A DNA stretch of 64,000 bases from Lentisphaeria bacterium. GTDB lineage: Bacteria > Verrucomicrobiota > Lentisphaeria > Victivallales > UBA1829. Under the pieces are notes generated by a model, which made no database searches, was not told the origin of the DNA, and was given only the letters and a program-made list of their open reading frames with translations. Below, piece after piece: positions 1 through 7,139 of the stretch; within the stretch, counting starts at the first letter, position 1; each line of letters starts with the position of its first letter. Location of the stretch: positions 1 through 64,000 of the forward strand of contig JAFTIQ010000019.1 of NCBI GenBank assembly GCA_017456805.1. Reading direction: 5' to 3'. A program made the translations under genes and the position numbers.

Positions 1-1536
1 CCCATGCCGGAACGGGGCGATTTTTCGTTTGATGCTGTCATGAACTCCGGAAGCAAACCCGGTTACGGCGCATGGTCCGTCAAGATGCATCTGTTCGGAA
101 AGATGATTGCCTGGAACGGTTCTCCCAACTGGGGACTTGCCACCTTTACTCCGCCCTCCAAATGGGATATCATTTCCCGGATCGACAACAATAAAAAGGT
201 GAATTACCGGATTCGTTTTGACCGCACGAAAGGGACGATGGAGGTTTATCTCAACGGGTCTCTTGTTCCGGTGAAAACCTTTACCGGAGTGAAATTTGCT
301 GCGCCTCAGGATGGAAAAGGTTATCTTGAAATCGCAAATTACGGTTATGCTTCCGGGAAGCTGACGCACCGGATCAGCAATCTGAAACTGGAAACGATCC
401 CCGCTGCTGAGGAGGTTACAGAAGCCAGGACGATCTGGCAGGAACGTTTTTCCGTCGATGGCGATCTTTCGGCTAACGGTTATGTGCAGACGGTCAACAA
501 CGGGAAAGATCAGTTCTCGGTGAAGGGGGGAGTCCTGACCATGATTTGCCAGAATTCACCTTACAAAGGCAGCACCTATACGAAGGCGATGCCCGGTGTT
601 TTGCGCGGGGAGATCACCTTTGAAGCGGCCGTCGGCGAGGGCAATGGCTACAATCATTTGTCCCTGAATCTTTTCTTTGGCGATCTGAATGTGGCATGGC
701 GTCCGAACAGATCCTGGCAGCTTTATCATCCGAAGGAAAACAAATGGTACGTCTTGACAAATCTGATTGGAAACGGGAAATGGCACAAGTACAAGATCAG
801 CTTTGACGCGGTAAAGAAGATCGCAGAGTTTTATGTGGATGACATGGAAAATCCCGTGTTCATTGATCAGAAAAGCGAGTTTCTTCCGCTGAAAGAAACG
901 CTTCTTCAGATCCGGAACTACGGTCTTTGCAACGGCACGATCGTGAATAAGATCCGGAATATCGAACTGCGGGTGGTTCCCGAAAAAAAAAAGAATAAAT
1001 CCGCAGTCCTGAGCGGGACAATGCTTTTTCAAGGGGCGAGTACCGATGAGTGGAAAGCCCTTGATTTTGCCAGATCCCTGGGAGAAAAAGAGGTGTCTTC
1101 TTACATCCTCCAGTGTCCGGCGCATCATACGACCAATGATAACACCCCCTTTGATCTTCAGCCGAAGCCGGGTCCGAACCGGGGAATGCCGAAGAATGTT
1201 ATTCTGGCTGATATCCCTGCGAAACCGATTCCGGATTATACCTTGAAAATGATCCGTGATGCGGTGGAAAACGGGGCAAGACTTTTTGTTCTGGATGGGC
1301 TTTTCACGCTTCAGAAGGGGGAGTATGCAGGAACCGTTCTGGAAGAGATCCTGCCGGTTTCTGTGAAAGATCCCTGGAAGAAAGCTGTTCCGCTTCCGGG
1401 AGCGAGCTTTCTCAAGCACAACGGAAAAAACGTGATTGTGTATAAGAAAGTCGGCAAGGGCGTGGTTTATGTTGTTATGGGCAACGCGGTGAAAGATCCT
1501 TCTGTCGCAGAGATCCTGAGAACATTCAAGTTTTGA
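1..1536 (+). CDS. Secreted-type protein with two concanavalin/LamG-like domains and a C-terminal glutamine-amidotransferase-like domain (5' partial)
   Basis: The reading frame is already open at base 1 and the first ATG (base 4) has no visible ribosome-binding site, so the gene almost certainly begins upstream and lacks its N-terminus here. Two similar beta-rich segments (about residues 1-135 and 143-330) each end in a NxISNLKLE / NKIRNIELR-type strand and resemble concanavalin-like binding modules. From about residue 335 the protein changes to an alpha/beta segment (ILADIPAKPIP...NGARLFVLDG...GKGVVYVVMGN) of the kind annotated as glutamine-amidotransferase-like in PVC bacteria; I see no catalytic Cys-His-Glu triad, so a binding or structural role is as likely as catalysis. 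The gene ends 32 bp before a hairpin terminator. No specific substrate can be assigned. Confidence 0.7.
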   Translation, partial: PMPERGDFSFDAVMNSGSKPGYGAWSVKMHLFGKMIAWNGSPNWGLATFTPPSKWDIISRIDNNKKVNYRIRFDRTKGTMEVYLNGSLVPVKTFTGVKFAAPQDGKGYLEIANYGYASGKLTHRISNLKLETIPAAEEVTEARTIWQERFSVDGDLSANGYVQTVNNGKDQFSVKGGVLTMICQNSPYKGSTYTKAMPGVLRGEITFEAAVGEGNGYNHLSLNLFFGDLNVAWRPNRSWQLYHPKENKWYVLTNLIGNGKWHKYKISFDAVKKIAEFYVDDMENPVFIDQKSEFLPLKETLLQIRNYGLCNGTIVNKIRNIELRVVPEKKKNKSAVLSGTMLFQGASTDEWKALDFARSLGEKEVSSYILQCPAHHTTNDNTPFDLQPKPGPNRGMPKNVILADIPAKPIPDYTLKMIRDAVENGARLFVLDGLFTLQKGEYAGTVLEEILPVSVKDPWKKAVPLPGASFLKHNGKNVIVYKKVGKGVVYVVMGNAVKDPSVAEILRTFKF

Positions 1537-1567
1537 GATCCGGAAGGTTTCCGGACACTATAAAAAG

Positions 1568-1602
1568 AGGGCTGAGGCAATTCGTTTTGCCGCAGCCCTT
1601 TT
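1568..1602. terminator. Bidirectional rho-independent terminator
   Basis: AGGGCTG(a)GGCAA at 1568-1580 pairs with TTGCC(g)CAGCCCT at 1587-1599, with one internal mismatch. It is followed by TTTT on the plus strand, and on the minus strand by the complement of the A-run at 1562-1566. It separates the convergent genes ending at 1536 (plus) and 1629 (minus). Confidence 0.85.
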
Positions 1603-1628
1603 GCATTTCGATGTAAATCAGAAGAAAA

Positions 1629-2073
1629 TCACATTGTGGCGAGCATTGCACCAAGGATCGCATTGATCAGGGAAAGAACAAGACCTATGACACTCATGAT
1701 GATCCCGGGATTGTATTTTTTGGTGATCCCAAAGATCAACGCGATAATAGAGACTGGGAGCCCGATAATCGGAAGAAGCCATGCAACTACGCTGATAATT
1801 CCCAGAACTTTCGCGGCATTGCTGGGCTGCTGATAGCCGTTCATAGGCTGCTGATAATTCATAGGCTGCTGATAGCCGTTCATAGGCTGTTGATAATTCA
1901 CAGGCTGCTGATAGCCGTTCATGGGCTGCTGGAATCCGGGTTGCTGGGGGAGCCATAGCGGGAACTGTGAGGGCTGTATTACACTGGGGACAGGAGACCT
2001 GCATCCCTGCCCATTCGCTTTGCACTTCCAGAACTGTTCCGCAAGCATGACATGTCATCTGCATTGAAGCCAT
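1629..2073 (-). pseudogene. Zinc-ribbon / QQPMNGY-repeat / small membrane-domain protein, frameshifted
   Basis: The start ATG (2073-2071, preceded by AAAGGA) opens a zinc-ribbon domain with CHAC and CPQC cysteine pairs. At residue 42 the coding strand has five C's (plus-strand G's 1946-1950) where the paralogue at 2292-2894 has four. The frame therefore leaves the QQPGFQQPMNGY repeat and runs into unrelated sequence. The correct continuation (QQPMNGYQQPMNYQQ repeats, then AAKVLGIISVVAWLLPIIG and further hydrophobic segments, DUF4190-like) lies one frame over and stops at 1629. The intact product would be about 147 residues with two or three C-terminal membrane segments. This is either a recent inactivation, a length-variable homopolymer, or a sequencing error. 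Function is unknown; a zinc-ribbon plus short repeats plus membrane tail suggests a small envelope protein. Confidence 0.7.
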
Positions 2074-2093
2074 TGATAAAATCCTTTCTGATA
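1917..2093. repeat. Direct duplication, copy 1 (start region of the frameshifted gene)
   Basis: 177 bp that match 2739-2914 except for two substitutions (1941, 1963) and one extra G in the run 1946-1950. The identity covers the zinc-ribbon coding region and the ribosome-binding site, then decays upstream. This points to recent duplication or gene conversion. Confidence 0.85.
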
Positions 2094-2164
2094 CAGATAT
2101 TCTCTGCGTTTGTAACGTCCTTTTTCTGAGAACAGGCCATAAGCGTCTGTCTTCAACACCTGTT

Positions 2165-2192
2165 AATATAAACCGGTTTCGACAATATTCAA
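2165..2192 (-). promoter_or_regulatory. Promoter of the frameshifted zinc-ribbon gene
   Basis: On the minus strand TTGAAT (2192-2187), a 16-bp spacer and TATATT (2170-2165). The same hexamers and spacing occur before the paralogue (2988-3015). About 90 nt of leader separate it from the ATG. Confidence 0.6.
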
Positions 2193-2220
2193 GTGTTGTT
2201 GAGAAAAAGGTTGATTGCAT

Positions 2221-2260
2221 TAAAAAAAAACTGCCGCAAATTGTTTTTGCAGCAGCTTTT
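2221..2260 (-). terminator. Rho-independent terminator of the DUF805 gene
   Basis: Reading the minus strand, CTGCTGCAAA at 2255-2246 pairs with TTTGCGGCAG at 2240-2231 (one mismatch), followed by a run of nine T's (2230-2222). It lies about 30 bp past the stop codon of the gene at 2292-2894. Confidence 0.8.
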
Positions 2261-2291
2261 GAAAAGGAATGATTTATTAAAAATCAGAGGA

Positions 2292-2894
2292 TCAATATCC
2301 TTTGGGATTGGGTCCGTACATATTATTTCCGGGCTGGGAGTCTGTACAGAAGAAGACCAAAAGGATAATCGGACCGACAAGGGGGATCAGAACGAACAGC
2401 CAATTCCATCCTGATTTTCCGATATCATGCAGTCTGCGGATTGCCACTGCAATGCCGGGGATTAAAAATCCAAGGTTGACAATCCATCCGATAATTGGAA
2501 TAAGAATAGCAATTGCAGTCACATCCGCAGCAAGGAATATCATCTGTAATACATTCAGAGCTAACCCAATAAGGAAATTGAAAAGGCAGAACAGCCAGTA
2601 CTCTTTTCTGCGGGCTCTTCCATCGAACTGGGCATACTTCCGCAAAGCTGTAAACATGTTCACGTCTTCAACAAAGTATGCGCCTTGCTGATAGCCTCCC
2701 ATGGGCTGTTGATAACCATTCATGGGTTGCTGATAGCCGTTCATGGGCTGCTGGAATCCGGGCTGCTGGGGAGCCATAGCGGGGACTGTGAGGGCTGTAT
2801 TACACTGGGGACAGGAGACCTGCATCCCTGCCCATTCGCTTTGCACTTCCAGAACTGTTCCGCAAGCATGACATGTCATCTGCATTGAAGCCAT
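2292..2894 (-). CDS. Zinc-ribbon / QQPMNGY-repeat / DUF805 membrane protein
   Basis: A 200-residue protein in three parts. Residues 1-42 form a zinc-ribbon (two CxxC pairs, CHAC and CPQC). Residues 43-70 are a Gln-Pro-Met-Asn-Gly-Tyr repeat. From about residue 78 there is a DUF805 membrane domain with the typical opening FTALRKYAQFDGRARRKEYW and three or four hydrophobic helices. The start is fixed by AAAGGA 8-9 nt upstream and by identity with the neighbouring copy. DUF805 proteins are common small inner-membrane proteins without an established activity. The same N-terminal module is joined to a different membrane tail in the frameshifted neighbour (1629-2073), so the two genes are paralogues with swapped C-termini. 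It has its own promoter and terminator. Confidence 0.85.
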   Translation of the reverse strand: MASMQMTCHACGTVLEVQSEWAGMQVSCPQCNTALTVPAMAPQQPGFQQPMNGYQQPMNGYQQPMGGYQQGAYFVEDVNMFTALRKYAQFDGRARRKEYWLFCLFNFLIGLALNVLQMIFLAADVTAIAILIPIIGWIVNLGFLIPGIAVAIRRLHDIGKSGWNWLFVLIPLVGPIILLVFFCTDSQPGNNMYGPNPKGY

Positions 2895-2914
2895 TGATAA
2901 AATCCTTTCTGATA
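2739..2914. repeat. Direct duplication, copy 2 (start region of the DUF805 gene)
   Basis: Partner of 1917-2093; the two copies differ by two substitutions and one G. It holds the zinc-ribbon codons and the ribosome-binding site. Confidence 0.85.
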
Positions 2915-2987
2915 GATGTTTGATTTTCTGCTTCTGTCACTTGTATATCCGAAAACAACAAAACGTGCAGCTGTCTTCGCTTTGGTT

Positions 2988-3015
2988 AATATAAACCATT
3001 TTATACAATATTCAA
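2988..3015 (-). promoter_or_regulatory. Promoter of the DUF805 gene
   Basis: Minus-strand TTGAAT (3015-3010), 16-bp spacer, TATATT (2993-2988). It is the duplicated counterpart of the promoter at 2165-2192. Confidence 0.6.
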
Positions 3016-3035
3016 GTATGATTGAAAAATGGTTG

Positions 3036-3082
3036 GAGGCAATTTCAGAAGTTATCAGTTTCCCGGCTTTTGAAATTGCCTC
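3036..3082 (-). terminator. Hairpin at the end of the esterase operon
   Basis: GAGGCAATTTCA (3036-3047) and TGAAATTGCCTC (3071-3082) form a perfect 12-bp stem with a 23-nt loop, starting 10 bp beyond the stop at 3092. The T-tract on the minus strand is poor (CCAACCATTTTT), so it may act as a 3' stabiliser as much as a terminator. Confidence 0.6.
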
Positions 3083-3091
3083 ATTCTGTTT

Positions 3092-5116
3092 TTACCGATC
3101 GGTTCTGAAAGAAGATGCGGGGAGACCGGAATCATTGTAAAGGAATGTTTCCGGGGCTTGCGTCCAGGCGAACCGGACGAAGATGGGTACCGCTACTTCT
3201 TTGGAGCTCAGGAGGATCGAATTTCTTTCGATCACGATTTTATCCGCAGGATAGAATTCCCCATTGGAGCCGCAGATATAGAACCCTTTGCGGAAATCGC
3301 CTTTGAGATACAAGCCTTTTCCGTAACGGAAGGTGATCCGGATCTGATTTCCTTCGACAGAGTAAGATTTATAGATGGGGCCTGAGGGGATGATATCCTC
3401 GAATCCGTAAACATTGTGCAATGCGTTGACTGCCAGACGGTTTCCGACGGTTTTCTTGTCCTGCGGGTGGATATCCTTCGGATCTCCGTTATCAATTGCA
3501 GAAGCCATGAAGACATTGGGCACGTTTTCGCAAACCATTCTCTGAGAATCCCGGAGGTGAGCCCAGGGGGATCTTGCAAGGAAGGGGCCTTCGTTCTGAT
3601 TGTCAAAGAAAGCCAGCTGAACCTGAATGAAGGGGAAATCGCCCAATCCCCAGCGGAAACGCCAGTCTCTGACCATTGTTTCCAGCCGTTTTTCGTATGC
3701 GGCTGCATTTTCAAGATTTCCGCCGTTCTGTTCGCCCTGATACCAGATCACACCGCGGAAGGCGTAGGGGATCAGAGGATTGATCATTCCGTCGAAAATA
3801 TTTCCGGGGGCGTTCGCAGTTGTCGGATTGAAGGGCTGAGAAGTCGGACTGAGGATTCCGTAATTGATTTCGGGGTAAGCCTTCCATGTTCCGGCAACCT
3901 GAATCTTTTTTCCGCCCTCTTTCTGACGCAGGAGATAATCATCTTTGAATCCGTAAAAGGCGCCGTCATAGATGAAAGAGTAGGCGCGGACAGCGAGGAC
4001 ATTTTTTCCTGTTCTGACCAGTTTTCCGGGGATGTGGTAGGTTCTTTTCCGGTTCCAATGTTCGGTTTCAAAATCTTTACCGGTTCTTCCGATTTCCACT
4101 CCGTTGAAGTAGGCGATATCCTGTTTATCAACGCCGCCCATTTCAAAGATCAGATCTTTTCCAGCCCAGTCAGCCGGCAGAGTGACTTCTTTCCGGATCC
4201 AGATAGCCCCGTTCCCTGAGATCTGCTGAGCGATCCAGCTTCCGGGCACTCTCATATTTTTCCAGGAGGAATCATCATAATCAAGCTTTGCATAGCCGAG
4301 TCCGAATCCTTTGTTGCCGGGATCTTTTTTCCAGCGCTGCGCGGTTTTTTTCGGAGCTGGAAGAGTCCAGACTGCGGGGTTCCGGAAGGTATCGTCAGTT
4401 TCTCTGACCATGACGGCGGTATCGGCTCTGGTGAGCAGAGCTTCGCGGCTGGTCCATGCTTCCACACGGGTTCCGCCCCATGTTGCGACAATGATCCCGA
4501 CGGGGACGTTCAATTTTTCCTGGAGTTTTTTAGCGAACCATGCGGCGACAGCAGAGAATCCGGCAGCATTTTTTGCATCTGCATATTTCCAGGATCCGGT
4601 GAGTGTCGTTTCCCGGGTTCCGGTGCTGGTTCTGGAAACCAGGAAGTAGCGCAGTCTGGAAGGATCTTTGATTGTTGCGTTGAATTCTTTCTGCTGCTGC
4701 CGGGCGAGGCTGTTGGGGTTATTTCTCAAATGCAGAGGGAATGCCCAGTCGCTGCCCAGCTGATAATCCATATTGGATTGTCCGGAAGCGATCCAGACTT
4801 CTCCCACGAGAATATCTTTCACGGTAACAGAGGTTTTCTTAGCCGGAGCGGAAATGGTCATGGTGTAAGGTCCTCCGGCTTTGACCGGAGCAAACCGGAG
4901 CATGAATTCTCCGGCGGCGTTGGCTTTGGCGGCAACTTTCTGTCCGGCGAATTCTCCATAGATCAGCTGTTTTGGTCCGGCTTTTCCCCATACGGGGATA
5001 TCTTTGTTCTGCTGAAACACCGCGCCATCCTGGAAGAGGGCATTCAGTTGAATGGTTCCGTTTGCAAAGAGGGCTGCGGAACAGAGAAACAGAAGCAGTA
5101 AAATTGTTTTTTTCAT
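3092..5116 (-). CDS. Sialate O-acetylesterase-like SGNH esterase, secreted (paralogue 1 of 3)
   Basis: 674 residues with a signal peptide (MKKTILLLLFLCSAALFANG), so it probably acts in the periplasm or outside the cell. SGNH motifs are present: GQSNMDYQL (block I serine), WYQGEQN, and DIHPQDKKTVG carrying the catalytic Asp-His. A beta-sandwich insertion (about residues 265-390) splits the catalytic domain, as is usual in the sialate-O-acetylesterase family. The family removes O-acetyl groups from sialic acids or other acetylated glycans; the real substrate cannot be read from sequence. AAGGAG precedes the ATG. It is the last gene of a three-gene operon, 12 bp after its paralogue, and is the only one of the three with a signal peptide. 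Confidence 0.9.
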   Translation of the reverse strand: MKKTILLLLFLCSAALFANGTIQLNALFQDGAVFQQNKDIPVWGKAGPKQLIYGEFAGQKVAAKANAAGEFMLRFAPVKAGGPYTMTISAPAKKTSVTVKDILVGEVWIASGQSNMDYQLGSDWAFPLHLRNNPNSLARQQQKEFNATIKDPSRLRYFLVSRTSTGTRETTLTGSWKYADAKNAAGFSAVAAWFAKKLQEKLNVPVGIIVATWGGTRVEAWTSREALLTRADTAVMVRETDDTFRNPAVWTLPAPKKTAQRWKKDPGNKGFGLGYAKLDYDDSSWKNMRVPGSWIAQQISGNGAIWIRKEVTLPADWAGKDLIFEMGGVDKQDIAYFNGVEIGRTGKDFETEHWNRKRTYHIPGKLVRTGKNVLAVRAYSFIYDGAFYGFKDDYLLRQKEGGKKIQVAGTWKAYPEINYGILSPTSQPFNPTTANAPGNIFDGMINPLIPYAFRGVIWYQGEQNGGNLENAAAYEKRLETMVRDWRFRWGLGDFPFIQVQLAFFDNQNEGPFLARSPWAHLRDSQRMVCENVPNVFMASAIDNGDPKDIHPQDKKTVGNRLAVNALHNVYGFEDIIPSGPIYKSYSVEGNQIRITFRYGKGLYLKGDFRKGFYICGSNGEFYPADKIVIERNSILLSSKEVAVPIFVRFAWTQAPETFLYNDSGLPASSFRTDR

Positions 5117-5128
5117 GATAAAGACTCC

Positions 5129-7117
5129 TTATTCGTTGACTTCCCAATGATCGGTACGGAAGGAAGATGCCGGAAGCCCTGCGCCATTGTATAGGGTGGA
5201 GATTGCGGCATCGGACCAGGCATATCTGACGGCGCAGGGGGCGGCAACAGCGTCACTGCTGACGATGATAGAGCTTCCTTCGATCCGGACAGAGGTCGCC
5301 GGATGGAAATTCTGATCTTCACCTGCGATATAGAAACTCTGGGGACGATCTGTCCGGCAGGTCATACCGTCAGCATAAAGGAAGTTGATCCGGATGGAGT
5401 TTCCTTCCACTGCAGAGTTCTGATAGAGGGGGCCGAAGGGGACGATTTCCTTTTTGCCGTAGACATGATGGAGCGCATTGAGCGCCATGCGTTTTCCGAC
5501 GGTTTTCTTATCCTGCGGGTGGATATCCGTCAGTTCTCCGGCATCGATAGCTGTACACATAGTGACTTCGGGCAGTTTATTGCAAACGGACCGCTGAGCT
5601 TCCCGGAGGAATGCCCATCTGGAATCCTCCACGAATTCGGGATCCAGTTCCGGCGAAAAGTTTGCGAGCTGAGTTTGAATGAAGGGGAAATCGCCCTGTC
5701 CCCACTGATACCGCCAGTCCCGGATCATGGTTGCGATCTTATCTTCATAAAGCAGGGAATCGCCGACGGAATGAGCGTTGCTTTCGCCCTGATACCAGAT
5801 CACGCCGCGGATGGCGAAGGGGATCAGCGGACGGATCATGCTGTTGAAAAGGATTCCGGGTGTATTGGGATTTCCGGGACCGGGCAGAGTGGCGGCAGGA
5901 GTGATAACGCCAAGATCCAGTTCTGCATTCGCCTTCCAATCGCCAGCCAGCATGATTGTGTCATCAGAACCGGCAGCGGTGATGAAGTAACCCTTCTTTG
6001 AACCGAGGAATGCCCCGTCATAGATGAAAGAGTAAGCGCGGATGGCGAGGACATTTCTTCCGCCTTTTACCAGATTTCCGGGGATGGTATATTTCCGCTG
6101 CTGATTCCAGAATGTGGAGTCAGCACCTTCGCCGCACCCGCCGACTTTCACCCCGTTGAAGTAAGTGACATCCTGTTTATCGATTCCGCCCATGACGAGC
6201 TGAAGTTCCTTACCTTCCCAATCTGCGGGGAGCTGAATTTCTTTCCGGACCCACAGTGCTCCGTTTCCGGAGATTCCCTGTTTGATCCAGCTTCCGGGGA
6301 TTCGCATGGTCTGCCAGCCGGAATCATCGAAATCCGGTTCCGCCCATCCTTTTCCGAATCCTTCATTTCCGGGATCAATACATGTTTCCTCAGGGATTTG
6401 GGCGGTCAGCGTTTCCGGACGGGTCCAGCAGTTTTCCTGTCTCAGTATTTTATCTGCATCATCCACCATCGGTGCGGTTTCCGGATTGGAGAGCAGTCCG
6501 GCGCGGCTGGTCCATGCTTCTGCGATGGTTCCGCCCCAGGGGGCAATGACCAAGCCCATGGGAATATTGATTTTTTCCTGAACGAACCGTGCAAACCATG
6601 CGGCGACTGCGGAAGCGAACGGTGCATTTACCTCGTCCATATATTTCCATTCGCCCCGGAAGGTTTCCTCTTCAGTTCCGCTGGCGCGTTTTGTCACGGT
6701 GATGAAGCGGAGTTTTGAGGGGTCGGGGATGGTGCTGCAATATTCTTCTTCCTGAATCCGGTTCACGCAGTGGGAACCATGAAGTTCTTCCTCGGTCGAC
6801 GTAACCCAGTCAGAGTTGAGGGCATATTCCATATTGGATTGTCCGGAAGCGAGCCAGACTTCCCCCACGAGAATATCTTTGACACTGACGGTTTCCCCGG
6901 AGGTCAGATCCGAGATGGTCAGGGTGTAAGGTCCGCCTGCTTCCACGGGAGGAAGACGGAACATGAATTTTCCGCCGAGAGCGGCTTTTGTATGAGCTTC
7001 ATTTCCGGCAAATTCAGCTTTCAGATGATTGCCTTCCGTTGCTTTCCCCCAAATAGAAAGCGTTTTTTTCTGTTGGAATACTGCTCCGTCACAGAATAGT
7101 GGGTTTAAAGTGATCAT
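5129..7117 (-). CDS. Sialate O-acetylesterase-like SGNH esterase, no signal peptide (paralogue 2 of 3)
   Basis: 662 residues from the ATG at 7117, chosen because AGGAG lies just upstream and because the homology to both paralogues begins here (MITLNPLFCDGAVFQQKK); the open frame reaches further upstream but into the previous gene. Motifs: GQSNMEYAL, WYQGESN, DIHPQDKKTVGKRM, and the same beta-sandwich insertion (GNGALWVRKEIQLPADW). There is no signal peptide, so it is predicted to be cytoplasmic and would act on imported, acetylated sugars or oligosaccharides. Middle gene of the operon, 22 bp after the upstream paralogue. Confidence 0.9.
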   Translation of the reverse strand: MITLNPLFCDGAVFQQKKTLSIWGKATEGNHLKAEFAGNEAHTKAALGGKFMFRLPPVEAGGPYTLTISDLTSGETVSVKDILVGEVWLASGQSNMEYALNSDWVTSTEEELHGSHCVNRIQEEEYCSTIPDPSKLRFITVTKRASGTEEETFRGEWKYMDEVNAPFASAVAAWFARFVQEKINIPMGLVIAPWGGTIAEAWTSRAGLLSNPETAPMVDDADKILRQENCWTRPETLTAQIPEETCIDPGNEGFGKGWAEPDFDDSGWQTMRIPGSWIKQGISGNGALWVRKEIQLPADWEGKELQLVMGGIDKQDVTYFNGVKVGGCGEGADSTFWNQQRKYTIPGNLVKGGRNVLAIRAYSFIYDGAFLGSKKGYFITAAGSDDTIMLAGDWKANAELDLGVITPAATLPGPGNPNTPGILFNSMIRPLIPFAIRGVIWYQGESNAHSVGDSLLYEDKIATMIRDWRYQWGQGDFPFIQTQLANFSPELDPEFVEDSRWAFLREAQRSVCNKLPEVTMCTAIDAGELTDIHPQDKKTVGKRMALNALHHVYGKKEIVPFGPLYQNSAVEGNSIRINFLYADGMTCRTDRPQSFYIAGEDQNFHPATSVRIEGSSIIVSSDAVAAPCAVRYAWSDAAISTLYNGAGLPASSFRTDHWEVNE

Positions 7118-7139
7118 TTCCTTTTCTCCTATGTAAGTA

